A stretch of DNA of 22,461 nucleotides from CAVYPR01 sp052145775 (GTDB lineage Bacteria > Actinomycetota > Acidimicrobiia > Acidimicrobiales > RAAP-2), in the NCBI GenBank assembly GCA_052145775.1, contig JBKQNY010000068.1:1-22461 (forward strand). The letters run 5' to 3'. The translations under genes were made by a program, and so were the position numbers. Every line of letters begins with the position of its first letter. Position 1 is the first letter of the stretch. The notes under the pieces were generated by a model, which searched no databases, was not told the origin of the DNA, and saw nothing but the letters and a program-made list of their open reading frames with translations. Shown here in pieces: positions 1 to 7,799 of this stretch.

Positions 1-594
1 GCGCAGGCCGCGGCGGCGGCGGCGGCCCAGGCCGCCAACGTGGCCGGCGCGGTGGGCGGCGCCAGCGCCGGTGCGGTGGCCACGGCCTCTGCCAACCAGG
101 CGGCCTCGTCGGCCAGTAGCGGGCAGACATCTTCGAGCGGGTCTTCCTCGTCGAGCAGTAGCGGCGGCCCGTCGGGCGTCACACTCAGTCACGTCGGACC
201 GAACGGGGCCACAAACCCCGCCGGCAACGCCGCCGTGCAGGCGGCCACCTCCCAGCTCGGCGTCCCCTACGTCTGGGGGGGCGAGACGCCCGGTGTGGGC
301 TTCGACTGCTCGGGGCTCACGCAATGGTCGTGGTCGCAGGCGGGCGTGTCCATCCCTCGCACGGCCGACGGCCAATACCTGGCGACGAGCAGGGTTCCCC
401 TCTCCACACTCGAGCCGGGTGACCTGCTCTTCTACTACAACCTCGACACAGACAACACCGTCGACCACGTGGTGATGTTCGTGGGCTCGGGCCCGTACGG
501 CAGCCAGACCATCATCCAGGCCCCCGAGACCGGCGAGCTGATCTCCTACGCACCCCTCTACACCTACGGCCTCACCGCCGCCGGCCGGCCCTGA
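1..594 (+). CDS. NlpC/P60 (C40) peptidase, 5'-truncated by window edge
   Basis: The reading frame is open from base 1, so the true start lies upstream; the GTG at 40 is probably internal. About 60 Ala- and Ser-rich residues form a low-complexity linker. The NlpC/P60 domain follows (about residues 75-190, numbered from base 1). It shows the nucleophile motif FDCSGL with Cys103, the catalytic His156 in VDHVVMF, and a polar third residue, probably Gln173 in IIQAPETG. The YVWGGETP and LEPGDLLFY stretches are typical of the family. Such enzymes cleave peptide stems of peptidoglycan outside the cytoplasm. The signal peptide and any N-terminal domain must lie before the window. The family call is secure; the exact bond cut cannot be read. 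Confidence 0.93.
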   Translation, partial: AQAAAAAAAQAANVAGAVGGASAGAVATASANQAASSASSGQTSSSGSSSSSSSGGPSGVTLSHVGPNGATNPAGNAAVQAATSQLGVPYVWGGETPGVGFDCSGLTQWSWSQAGVSIPRTADGQYLATSRVPLSTLEPGDLLFYYNLDTDNTVDHVVMFVGSGPYGSQTIIQAPETGELISYAPLYTYGLTAAGRP

Positions 595-631
595 GCCGCC
601 CGGTGGGGTCGGCCGCCTCCGTGCGGACCGG

Positions 632-637
632 TACGCT
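632..637 (+). promoter_or_regulatory. candidate -10 box (TACGCT), leaderless start of the acyltransferase gene
   Basis: TACGCT fits the actinobacterial TAnnnT -10 pattern and ends six bases before the GTG at 644, so transcription would begin at or next to the start codon. No convincing Shine-Dalgarno or -35 element is seen in the 49-base gap. The same arrangement recurs at 4442. Inference from spacing only. Confidence 0.35.
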
Positions 638-643
638 GAAGCA

Positions 644-1525
644 GTGACGGACCGCAGGGAGGTGGCCACCCGGACTCGGGCCTCCACCGAGATCGTCCCG
701 TTGCGCCTCCCGCCCGAGTCGACCGGGACCCTCGAGGACCCCCGGCTGTCCGACGTCGACGAGTGGGGGCGCTCGGAGCACGCGCGGTCGCTGGCCCGCC
801 AGCTCTACGAGCCGATCTACTCAAAGTGGTTCCGGGCCGAGTGGGAGGGCCTGGAGAGGATCCCGAAGGAGGGCGGGGCCCTCCTGGTGGCCAACCATGC
901 CGGGGCCGTCCCCTCCGACGCCCCTGTCATCATGCACGGCCTCGAGAAGGAGCTGGACCGGCCCGTCTACGGCATGGCCGACTACTTCTTCCGTCGGGCG
1001 CCGGTGCTGGGGACGATGTGGGCAAGGGTAGGCGGCGTCTCGGCCAACCCCGACAACGCCTACCGGCTCCTCCACGACCAGCACCAGCTGGCCCTGGTCT
1101 TCCCCGAGGGCACCAAGGGGCCGTCCAAGTCCTACACCGACCGCTACCAGCTCCGGCGCTTCGGCCGGGGCGGCTTCGTCGAGATCGCCATGCGGGCCGG
1201 GGTGCCGGTGGTACCCATCGCCGTGGTCGGCTCCGAGGAGACCATGCCGGTGATCCTGCGGCTGCCCCGGCTGGCCCATGCCATGGGCATCCCCTACTTC
1301 CCGATCACCGTGAACTTCCTCATGCTCGGCCTGGCGGGGGCGGTCGTCCCCTTCCCCGCCAAGTTCAAGCTGCGAGTCCTCGAGCCCGTCCGCTTCGACG
1401 TGCCCCCGAACCAGGAGCGGTACTCGAGGAGCCGGGTCATGGACGAGGCCGAGCGCATCCGCACCGACCTCCAGGAGACCCTCTACGACATGCTGCGGGA
1501 GCGCCGCAGCGTGTGGTTCGGGTGA
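644..1525 (+). CDS. PlsC-type lysophospholipid/glycerolipid acyltransferase
   Basis: The 293-residue protein has the LPLAT/PlsC block order. There is a catalytic-type NH motif with His85 followed by Asp92 (spacing HX6D rather than the usual HX4D), then FPEGTKG at residues 153-159 (the EGTR-like phosphate-binding block), then VPVVPIAVVGSEE. Such enzymes transfer an acyl chain from acyl-CoA or acyl-ACP to a lysolipid or similar acceptor at the inner membrane face. No long membrane segment is obvious. The GTG at 644 fits the start of similarity and a nearby TACGCT box. The stop overlaps the next gene's GTG, so the pair is probably co-translated. A similar acyltransferase beside a GalE2-like SDR is known in mycobacteria (Rv0502/Rv0501, from memory). 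The acceptor is unknown. Confidence 0.88.
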   Translation: MTDRREVATRTRASTEIVPLRLPPESTGTLEDPRLSDVDEWGRSEHARSLARQLYEPIYSKWFRAEWEGLERIPKEGGALLVANHAGAVPSDAPVIMHGLEKELDRPVYGMADYFFRRAPVLGTMWARVGGVSANPDNAYRLLHDQHQLALVFPEGTKGPSKSYTDRYQLRRFGRGGFVEIAMRAGVPVVPIAVVGSEETMPVILRLPRLAHAMGIPYFPITVNFLMLGLAGAVVPFPAKFKLRVLEPVRFDVPPNQERYSRSRVMDEAERIRTDLQETLYDMLRERRSVWFG

Positions 1526-2583
1526 CCGGGACCGACGTGGCACGCCGCGTCCTGGTCACCGGGGCCGACACCTTCTGGGGCGGCCGCGTGATCCAGGCCC
1601 TCGAGGCGGATCCTCAGTTCGAGGTCATTCTGGGACTAGGCCTGCACAGCCCGTCGGTGCAGTTCGAACGGGCTGAGTTCGTCCGGACCGACCAGACGTA
1701 CTCGATCCTGAGCCGGATCGTCACCGCCACCCAGGTCGACACGATCATCCACACCTTCATGGTGGTCGATTCCACCCTGGTCCCCCGGCGGGCCCTCCAT
1801 GAGATCAACGTCATCGGGACGCTCAACCTGCTGGCGGCGGCCGGGGCCGTCGGTTCGCCCGTCCGCCACGTCGTCGTGAAGTCGTCCTCGCTGGTCTACG
1901 GCTCCTCGGCGGAGGATCCGAACACCTTCAGCGAGACAATGCCCCGGTCCCACCTGCCGCGCACCGCGGTCGAGCGGTCGCTGGTGGAGGCCGAGAGCCT
2001 GGTCCACGACTTCGCCGTGGACAACCCGTCCACCACCGTGACCCTGCTGCGCTTCGCCAACGTGCTGGGCACCGACATTCGGACGTCCATCAGCAAGAAC
2101 CTCTCGCGCCCGCTGTGCCCTTCGCTCTTCGGCTACGACCCGCTCCTGCAGTTCGTGGAGGAGGACGACGTCGTCCGGGCCCTCGAGTTCGTCACCCGCG
2201 AGTGCGTGCCGGGCGTCTTCAACCTGGCCGGCGCCGGGCGCCTCCCCTGGAGCGAGGTCGCCTCCATCTGCGGCACCCGTCTGCTGCCGCTCCCGCCGCT
2301 GCGCCCCGGGCGGGCCATCGCCCCCCTGGTGGCCCTGGGGGTCTTCGAGTTCCCGCCCGAGATGGAGGACCTCCTCCGCTACGGCCGAGGTCTGGATACC
2401 ACCAAGCTGTGCGCGGCCGGGTTCGCCTACCGCTACACGAGCGCCGGGGCCGTGCAGAGCTTCATCCGCGCCGTGCGGCTGCGCCGGGGGGCGGGGCGGT
2501 CATCGGAGTCCTACACCTACGAGCACGAAGTCGAGCAGTTCTTCCGCCACTCGCCCTCGGTGCTCCGCGCCCCCGACAGCTGA
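1522..2583 (+). CDS. Extended-SDR NAD(P)-dependent epimerase/dehydratase-like protein (GalE2-like)
   Basis: The GTG at 1522 overlaps the preceding stop (GTGA), giving 353 residues. The N-terminal Rossmann motif VTGADTFWGG (residues 12-21) binds the dinucleotide. It is followed by VDTIIHTF, INVIGTLNLL, SSSLVYGSS (Tyr126) and LLRFANVLG, the usual order in UDP-sugar epimerase-like SDRs. The catalytic YxxxK pair is not seen: the expected site reads RTAVERSLVEAE, which puts Thr148 and Arg152 where Tyr and Lys would be. The mycobacterial GalE2-type protein also appears to lack it, as I remember its sequence. The protein may therefore bind NAD(P) and a ligand without classic epimerase chemistry. Coupling to a PlsC enzyme suggests a lipid-related role. 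The stop lies seven bases from the convergent GNAT stop. Confidence 0.85.
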   Translation: MTGTDVARRVLVTGADTFWGGRVIQALEADPQFEVILGLGLHSPSVQFERAEFVRTDQTYSILSRIVTATQVDTIIHTFMVVDSTLVPRRALHEINVIGTLNLLAAAGAVGSPVRHVVVKSSSLVYGSSAEDPNTFSETMPRSHLPRTAVERSLVEAESLVHDFAVDNPSTTVTLLRFANVLGTDIRTSISKNLSRPLCPSLFGYDPLLQFVEEDDVVRALEFVTRECVPGVFNLAGAGRLPWSEVASICGTRLLPLPPLRPGRAIAPLVALGVFEFPPEMEDLLRYGRGLDTTKLCAAGFAYRYTSAGAVQSFIRAVRLRRGAGRSSESYTYEHEVEQFFRHSPSVLRAPDS

Positions 2584-2590
2584 GCCGGGG

Positions 2591-3208
2591 CTACTCCCGT
2601 CCGAGCCAGGTCCGCAGGAGCTCGCGCCGCCGCTGCTGCCAGTCCTCGGAGGTCACGGCGAAGCGGGCGTGGTCCTCCCACACCCCGTCGATCTCGAGGA
2701 ACCGCTCGGCCACCCCCTCCATCCGCAGGCCTAGCTTCTCCACCACCCGGAGGCTGGCCCGGTTCCGCGGGATGATCGAGATCTCCACCCGGTGGAGGTT
2801 GATCGCCTCGAAGGCGAAGTGGAGGGTCATGACGACGGCCTCGGGCACGTACCCGTGGCCGGCCTGGTCACGGTCGATCCAGTAGCCGATGAAGCCGCTC
2901 TGGAACGGGCCGCGCTGGATGGACGAGAGGGTCACCTCCCCCGCGAACCGCCCCTCGACGAAGATCCCGAAGCCGAAGCCACTGCCCAGCTGCCGCTCGC
3001 GCTCGCGGATGGCGCACCGGGCCACGAAACTGCCCCTGTCCTCGGCCGGCAGCGGCGCGCCCCGGGGCCGGGGCTCCCAGGGCACCAGCCAGTCCCGGCA
3101 GCGCGCCCGGACCTCGACCCAGCCCGGGTAGTCCTCGTCGGCCAGCGTGCGGAGCGTGATACGGCGGCCCACGAGCTCCAGTGGCGTCACCTGCGCGGTG
3201 CGGGCCAT
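2591..3208 (-). CDS. GNAT N-acetyltransferase, RimJ/RimL type
   Basis: This 205-residue protein begins at the ATG at 3208, whose A is the last base of the upstream aminotransferase stop (TGATG), so translation is probably coupled; a longer in-frame reading to 3367 would run deep into that gene. It has the RimJ/RimL layout: LVGRRITLRTL at the N-terminus, then GFIGYWIDRDQAGHGYVPEA (acetyl-CoA loop and following helix), and NLHRVEISIIPRNRASLRVV, ending in GVWEDHARFAVTSEDW. Such enzymes acetylate the alpha-amino group of proteins (ribosomal S5 or S18 in the model cases) or small amines. The substrate cannot be read. It ends convergently with the SDR gene. Confidence 0.9.
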   Translation of the reverse strand: MARTAQVTPLELVGRRITLRTLADEDYPGWVEVRARCRDWLVPWEPRPRGAPLPAEDRGSFVARCAIRERERQLGSGFGFGIFVEGRFAGEVTLSSIQRGPFQSGFIGYWIDRDQAGHGYVPEAVVMTLHFAFEAINLHRVEISIIPRNRASLRVVEKLGLRMEGVAERFLEIDGVWEDHARFAVTSEDWQQRRRELLRTWLGRE

Positions 3209-4311
3209 CACCGTTCCAGTATCTCCCGCAGCGCCCCGAGCAGCGCCTCCACGTTGGCGCGCCGCGCCGTGTGCCCCATGCACCCGATCCTCCAGACGCG
3301 CCCGGCCAGCTGACCGGCCCCCGAGCCGATCTCGATGTCGTAGCGGTCGAGGAGCGCCCGACGGCATGCGGCCTCGTCCATCCCCGTCGGGAGGTCCTCG
3401 GGCACGACCACCGTGGTCAGCTGGGCCAGCCGGGAGCTCTCGGGGACGAGCAGCTCGAGCCCGAGCTCCTCAAGGCCATGCTGGAGGGCGCGGCCGCACT
3501 CCTCGTGACGCGCCCACACGGCCGGCAGGCCCTCGTCGAGCACCCTGCCGAGCCCGGCGTGGAGGGCCCCGACCATGGTCACCGGGGCGGTGTGGTGGTA
3601 GACGCGGCCGCCCCCCTCCCCGCCCGCCACGTAGTTGGAGAGCAAGTTCAAGTCGAGGTACCAGCTGGAAGGGCGCGGCACCAACCGGGCCCGGGCCCGG
3701 TCCGAGACGGTGAGGGGGGCGAGGCCGGGCGGGACGCCCAGGCACTTCTGGGTCCCGCTGTAGGCGATGTCGACCTGCCAGTCGTCGACGGCGACCTCCA
3801 TCCCCCCGAGAGAGGTGACCGTGTCGGCGATGAGCAGGGCGTCGCCCTTCCCCGCCCCGATCGGCGCCACCTCGTTCCTCACCCCGGTCGAGGTCTCGGC
3901 GTGCACGAGGGCGATCACCGACGGGGAGGGGTGGGCGCCCAGCACCGCCTCGGGGTCGAGCGGCCTGCCCCATGGGGCGTCGACCCGCACCACCTCGGCC
4001 CCGAGGCGCGTCGCCACCTCGCACATCCGCTCGCCGAACACCCCGTTCACCCCGACGACGACCGGGTCGCCGGCCCGGACGACGTTCACGAAGGACGCCT
4101 CCATCCCCGCCGACCCCGTCCCGCTGACCGGGAGGGTGAGCGCGTTGGTCGTGGCGAACACCGTCCGGAGGCGGTCGCAGGTCGCATCGAGGACGTCAAG
4201 GAACGCCGGGTCGAGGTGTCCGATCACCGGGTGCACCAGCGCCGCGGTCACCTCCGGGTAGGGGTTGGAGGGCCCGGGGCCCATCAGGATCCGTTGCGGG
4301 ACCTGCGCCAT
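3208..4311 (-). CDS. Class V aminotransferase (alanine/serine-glyoxylate aminotransferase family)
   Basis: The 367-residue PLP enzyme opens with RILMGPGPSNPYPEV, the substrate-loop signature of the alanine-glyoxylate/serine-pyruvate branch. SGTGSAGMEA follows (cofactor phosphate contacts), then ALVHAETSTGVRN, LLIADTVTSLGG and SGTQKCLGVPPG, where Lys189 is the Schiff-base lysine. The end, GRVWRIGCMGHTA, is also typical. It moves an amino group from alanine or serine to glyoxylate or a related oxo-acid; which donor is used cannot be decided. The ATG at 4311 begins just before the conserved N-terminus. It heads a two-gene unit with the GNAT and is divergent from the glycosyltransferase at 4454. 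Its function is metabolic, so it marks the edge of the glycan locus. Confidence 0.93.
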   Translation of the reverse strand: MAQVPQRILMGPGPSNPYPEVTAALVHPVIGHLDPAFLDVLDATCDRLRTVFATTNALTLPVSGTGSAGMEASFVNVVRAGDPVVVGVNGVFGERMCEVATRLGAEVVRVDAPWGRPLDPEAVLGAHPSPSVIALVHAETSTGVRNEVAPIGAGKGDALLIADTVTSLGGMEVAVDDWQVDIAYSGTQKCLGVPPGLAPLTVSDRARARLVPRPSSWYLDLNLLSNYVAGGEGGGRVYHHTAPVTMVGALHAGLGRVLDEGLPAVWARHEECGRALQHGLEELGLELLVPESSRLAQLTTVVVPEDLPTGMDEAACRRALLDRYDIEIGSGAGQLAGRVWRIGCMGHTARRANVEALLGALREILER

Positions 4312-4357
4312 CGGGGCATCGTGGCAGGTCGCGCGGCCCGGGCGCCAACGTGCCCGG

Positions 4358-4376
4358 CCGAGGTCTCCGACCTCGG
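4358..4376. promoter_or_regulatory. perfect 8-bp dyad with 3-base spacer in divergent promoter region
   Basis: CCGAGGTC and GACCTCGG flank the spacer TCC. The dyad lies 47 bases before the aminotransferase start and 78 bases before the GT2 start, between two divergent genes, where an operator for a dimeric regulator would be expected. No regulator gene is seen nearby, and a transcript hairpin is an alternative. Confidence 0.35.
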
Positions 4377-4441
4377 AGGCGGCGAGACCCGCCGGACGGG
4401 CCCGGCTGCCCGGGGGATCGGGTGCGCAACGGCGGTCCGTC

Positions 4442-4447
4442 TAGATT
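4442..4447 (+). promoter_or_regulatory. candidate -10 box (TAGATT), leaderless start of the GT2 operon
   Basis: TAGATT matches TAnnnT and ends six bases before the GTG at 4454, the same spacing as at 632. No -35 element or ribosome-binding site is evident, so a leaderless transcript is plausible. Inference from sequence spacing. Confidence 0.4.
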
Positions 4448-4453
4448 CTCGTC

Positions 4454-6283
4454 GTGGAACCATCTCCGGCGGCCGGAGCCGGGGCGGACCGGGCGCCCGC
4501 GGGGACGCTGGCCGGTCGGCCTTCGCCGGATGGGTGCACCGTCGCACCGGGCCACGGCCGGCGTCGGGTGCTGTGGGCGCCGCGGGACCTGCCCGATCCC
4601 GGCCCCGACGCAGCCGCCGACCTCCCCCGCTACCGCGCCTGGGTGGAGAGCCGACAGGACGAGCGCCTGGCCGGTCGGACTACGGCGCCGGTGGCGGGAC
4701 CTGAGATCGCGCTCTTGCTGGTGGTCGACAGGCCCACAGCGGAGCGGCTCGGGGAGTGTCTCGGTGCGGTCGCCGCCCAGACCTCGACGCGCTGGCGGCT
4801 CGACATCTCGGTGGTGGGCCCACTGGGGGCCGAGGCGACGGCGGTGCTCGAAGGGGCCCTGCGGGGCATGCCTTCATCCCGGGTCACCGTGGACCACCGG
4901 CCGCCGGGCACGCCGGCGGTCCAGGCCACCGGCGACCTCTTCGAGGCCAGCCCTGCGCCGGCCTTCTCGCTGCTGGGCCAGCACGACGTCCTGGCACCCG
5001 ACGCCATCGAGCTGCTGGCCGCCGAGCTGTCCGGGGTCGACCTCGCCTACGGCGACGAGGACCGCGCCGACACCCGGGGCCGGGCCTGCGACCCGGTGCT
5101 CAAGCCCGACTGGTCCCCCACCCTCCTGCTCTCGTGGCCCTACACCGGCCGTCCCGCGGCCATGCGCCGTGACCCGGTGGTGGCGGTGGGCGGGTTCCGC
5201 CCGGTCGCCGGGGGGGACTGGGAGCACGACCTGGTGCTCCGGCTGGCCGAGCGCGGCGGGCGCTTCGCCCACGTGGCCGAGGTCCTCAGCCGCCAGCCGG
5301 CCGGCGAGGACACCGGAGACCAGGGGAGCGGGGCCGTCGTGGCCGCCCTCTCACGGCGCGACGAGGACGCCCAGGTCGAGCCCGGCCCCCTCCCGCGCAC
5401 CTGGAGGGTGCACCGGCGCCCGCGGGGGCGTCCGTCGGTCACGGCCATCATCCCCTTCCGCGACGCCCCCGACCTCCTGCGGGCCTGCGTGGACTCGGTG
5501 GTGGCCACCGCGGGCGACTGCGACCTCGACCTGCTGCTGGTCGACAACGGCTCCGAGGAGCCCGAGACGCTCACCCTGTTGGACCGCCTCGCCACGCGCC
5601 CCTCGGTGACCGTCGCCCGCGACCCGAGGCCGTTCAACTGGGCGGCGCTCAACAACGCCGCGGCGGGATCGGCCCGCGGGGAGGTGCTCGTCTTCTTGAA
5701 CAACGACGTCGAGGCACGAGGGCCCGGCTGGCTGGGTGCGCTCGTTGCCCAGACGGTCCTGCCCTCGGTGGGTGCTGTCGGGGCCCGACTCCTCTACCCG
5801 GGGGGCAGGGTGCAGCACGCCGGGGTCGTGGTCGGCCTGGGCGGTGCCGCCGGGCACGTCCTGGCCGGGCTCGGCGGCGGAGAGCCCGGGTACCTGGGGA
5901 TGGCCGTGCTCACCCGCAACTGCTCGTCGGTCACCGGAGCCTGCCTGGCCACCCGACGGGAGGTGTTCGATCAGCTCGGCGGGTTCGACGAGGCGCTCGG
6001 CCTCGACCTGAACGACATCGACTACTGCCTCCGGGCACGGGAGCTCGGCCTGCAGGTCGTCTATGAACCCCTGGCCGAGCTCGTGCATCACGAGTCCCCG
6101 AGCCGCGGGACGTCGGGGAGCCCCGAGGACCAGGGCCGCTTCGTGCGGCGGTGGGCCGGACTCGTGGCCACGGGCGACCCCTACCTCAACCGGCACCTCA
6201 CCCGGATGGACTTCTCGGCCGGCATCCGCGCGGCCGACGAGGAGAAGGAGATCACCGCATGGCTCTCGAACCTTCCCGAATAG
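4454..6283 (+). CDS. Two-domain family 2 glycosyltransferase (degenerate first domain)
   Basis: The 609-residue protein carries two GT2-like halves. The first (about 75-290) keeps ALLLVVDRP, FSLLGQHDVL, YGDED (199-203) and WEHDLVLRL, but the usual DDGS motif after the first strands is missing. The second (327-600) looks intact: SVTAIIPFRDAPDLLRACVDS, LLVDNGS, FLNNDVE with Asp418 as the metal-binding residue, GGFDEALGLDLNDIDYCLR and ELVHHESPSRG, as in rhamnosyl-type GT2 enzymes that act on polysaccharide backbones. It uses a nucleotide-sugar donor on the cytoplasmic side. GTG at 4454 follows a TAGATT box. It overlaps the next gene by 25 bases. The minus-strand gene at 7800-9884 has the same double architecture with a better first domain. 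Donor and linkage are unknown. Confidence 0.9.
   Translation: MEPSPAAGAGADRAPAGTLAGRPSPDGCTVAPGHGRRRVLWAPRDLPDPGPDAAADLPRYRAWVESRQDERLAGRTTAPVAGPEIALLLVVDRPTAERLGECLGAVAAQTSTRWRLDISVVGPLGAEATAVLEGALRGMPSSRVTVDHRPPGTPAVQATGDLFEASPAPAFSLLGQHDVLAPDAIELLAAELSGVDLAYGDEDRADTRGRACDPVLKPDWSPTLLLSWPYTGRPAAMRRDPVVAVGGFRPVAGGDWEHDLVLRLAERGGRFAHVAEVLSRQPAGEDTGDQGSGAVVAALSRRDEDAQVEPGPLPRTWRVHRRPRGRPSVTAIIPFRDAPDLLRACVDSVVATAGDCDLDLLLVDNGSEEPETLTLLDRLATRPSVTVARDPRPFNWAALNNAAAGSARGEVLVFLNNDVEARGPGWLGALVAQTVLPSVGAVGARLLYPGGRVQHAGVVVGLGGAAGHVLAGLGGGEPGYLGMAVLTRNCSSVTGACLATRREVFDQLGGFDEALGLDLNDIDYCLRARELGLQVVYEPLAELVHHESPSRGTSGSPEDQGRFVRRWAGLVATGDPYLNRHLTRMDFSAGIRAADEEKEITAWLSNLPE
6241..6250 (+). promoter_or_regulatory. 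strong ribosome-binding site fixing the start at 6259
   Basis: GGAGAAGGAG lies inside the end of the GT2 gene, eight bases before the ATG at 6259. It selects this start over a GTG at 6151 in the same frame, which would overlap the GT2 gene by more than 130 bases. Confidence 0.6.
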
Positions 6284-6744
6284 TGGACGACGTCGCCGGC
6301 CGGTCGCACCGGCTGGAGGGCGGTGAGCCGCCGGCCATGCTGCGGCACCCGCCCGGGACCGGGGCCCCCCTCCCGTCGATCCAGGCCGGGGACGAGGTCT
6401 CCACCGTCCACCGCGACTGGGCGCAGCTGCATGCGGTGGGGACCGGGGCGCCGGGAGGGGACGGTCAGCGGGGGCTCCGTTCGGCCGTGCGCGGCCGGCT
6501 GGCGGCGGCCGCGACCGATGCGGCCCGGCCAGCGCAGGAGGCGGACCGTGCCCTGATCGGCGATCTCATCAGGGCCGTCGACGCACTGGCGGCTCGGGTC
6601 GATGTCCTCGGCGGCCGGGTGCTCGCCCTCGAGGCACTGGTCGAGGAGGTCGTCGTCGTGACCAGCCAGGACCTCGCCCGCGTCCGAGCGGCCCTGGCCG
6701 TGGCAGGCGCTCCGCCCCTGGCGGACCCAGCCGACGGTGGCTGA
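6259..6744 (+). CDS. Small helical/coiled-coil protein in glycosyltransferase operon
   Basis: I do not recognise a catalytic family. The 161-residue protein starts at an ATG with a strong GGAGAAGGAG site. It overlaps the GT2 gene upstream by 25 bases and the GT-B gene downstream by 8, so it is almost certainly co-translated with both. The first 60 residues are Pro/Gly-rich. Residues about 70-150 are Ala/Leu/Val/Arg-rich with heptad-like spacing (LIRAVDALAARVDVLGGRVL and on), consistent with an amphipathic helix or coiled coil. No signal peptide, membrane segment or metal site is seen. Similar helical segments occur fused to polysaccharide glycosyltransferases and methyltransferases, so a stand-alone adaptor is plausible, but that is inference. 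Confidence 0.72.
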   Translation: MALEPSRIVDDVAGRSHRLEGGEPPAMLRHPPGTGAPLPSIQAGDEVSTVHRDWAQLHAVGTGAPGGDGQRGLRSAVRGRLAAAATDAARPAQEADRALIGDLIRAVDALAARVDVLGGRVLALEALVEEVVVVTSQDLARVRAALAVAGAPPLADPADGG

Positions 6745-7762
6745 GTCCGGCGCCGTCGCCGTGCTGGGCGGCTTCTGGGGACGCGACCACGACGAGCGCG
6801 GGTTCGTGGTGCGGGCCGTGGCGGCGGCGATCTCGAGGGTGGCGGCCGTCGAGGTCATGGTCCCGGGCCCCCCGGGGCCGAGGCGGCCCGACGGCGCGTT
6901 CGACCTCCACCTCGTGGGGGGAACGCCGCCCGCGCACGGCCTGGGGGCAGGCTGGCCGGATCCGGCCGAGGCGCGGTGGCCGACGACCGGTCCGATCTCG
7001 CTGGTCGTGATCGAGGGCGGGGACGACGCTGCCCGGGCCCTCGTCGAGACATCCCTCCCGGGTGTGCCGGTGGCGCGCGTCGTCTCGTCGCCACGGGACG
7101 AAGAGGCGACCGGCGGCGGGGCACCCGAGCTGGCCGTGGGGGCCGGTCGACCCCCGGCAGGCGACGGCGGGATCGGCCTCCACGTCCCGGCCCACCGGCT
7201 GGCCGCCGCCCGCGGCCACGTGGGCATCGGGTTCACCGACTACCTCTTAGTGCTCGGCGACCGGGGGCCCGAGGCGGCCGGCGCCGACGCCCCCACCGCC
7301 TTGGCGGCCTGGCTGGCGGCCCGCTTCGCCGAGCGGCACGTCGTCGTCGTCGAGAACGCGCTGGCCACGGTGTGGCGGGCGCGCTCGCGGCGCGGGGTCC
7401 TCAGCGTGGACACCCGCACCGACCTCTGGCGGCTCCTCGCCCACGCCCGGCTGACGGTGGACCTCTCCCCCGGCCCCCTCATCGCCCGCGAGTGCGTCGA
7501 GTCCCTCCTCTACGGGGTGCCGGTGGTCGTCCCCGAGGGCACCACCGGTGCCCGCCTGGCCGCCCTCGGCGGCGGGCTGTGGTTCGACGACGAGGCCGGG
7601 CTGCTCGGCTGCGTGGAGGCCCTCGACGACCAGCGAATGCGCGACATCCTGGGCGAGCAGGGCCGGGCCGTGACCTCCCGGTGGTACGGGGACGCCGCGG
7701 GGTTCGTGCACCGGGTCTCCGACGCCCTCGCCGGCCTCGGGGTGCTGCGGCCCGCCGTGTAG
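6737..7762 (+). CDS. GT-B fold glycosyltransferase-like protein (GT4-like C-terminus)
   Basis: The 341-residue protein starts at GTG 6737, overlapping the previous stop by 8 bases. The N-terminus (VAVLGGFWGRDHDERGFVVR) could be the first strand and helix of a GT-B domain. The middle is Gly/Ala/Pro-rich and poorly conserved in look. The C-terminal part has the GT4-type donor-site pattern: LTVDLSPGP, then ECVESLLYGVPVVVPEGT, then LAALGGGLWFDDEAGLLGCV. The Glu-rich ECVESL stretch stands where GT4 enzymes keep the EX7E donor glutamates, but the spacing is not canonical. It is likely a sugar transferase of the same operon. It ends 37 bases from the convergent stop at 7800; the short GCCGG/CCGGC dyad in that gap (7770-7785) is too weak to call a terminator. 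Confidence 0.75.
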   Translation: MAESGAVAVLGGFWGRDHDERGFVVRAVAAAISRVAAVEVMVPGPPGPRRPDGAFDLHLVGGTPPAHGLGAGWPDPAEARWPTTGPISLVVIEGGDDAARALVETSLPGVPVARVVSSPRDEEATGGGAPELAVGAGRPPAGDGGIGLHVPAHRLAAARGHVGIGFTDYLLVLGDRGPEAAGADAPTALAAWLAARFAERHVVVVENALATVWRARSRRGVLSVDTRTDLWRLLAHARLTVDLSPGPLIARECVESLLYGVPVVVPEGTTGARLAALGGGLWFDDEAGLLGCVEALDDQRMRDILGEQGRAVTSRWYGDAAGFVHRVSDALAGLGVLRPAV

Positions 7763-7799
7763 GCAGCGCGCCGGTGCCGTCCGGCATCCGACGAGGGAA

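Noticed and set aside
1..180. simple-sequence repeat at the left edge
   Set aside because: The GCG-rich and TCG/AGC-rich runs are codons of an Ala/Ser linker in the peptidase, not a separate repeat element.
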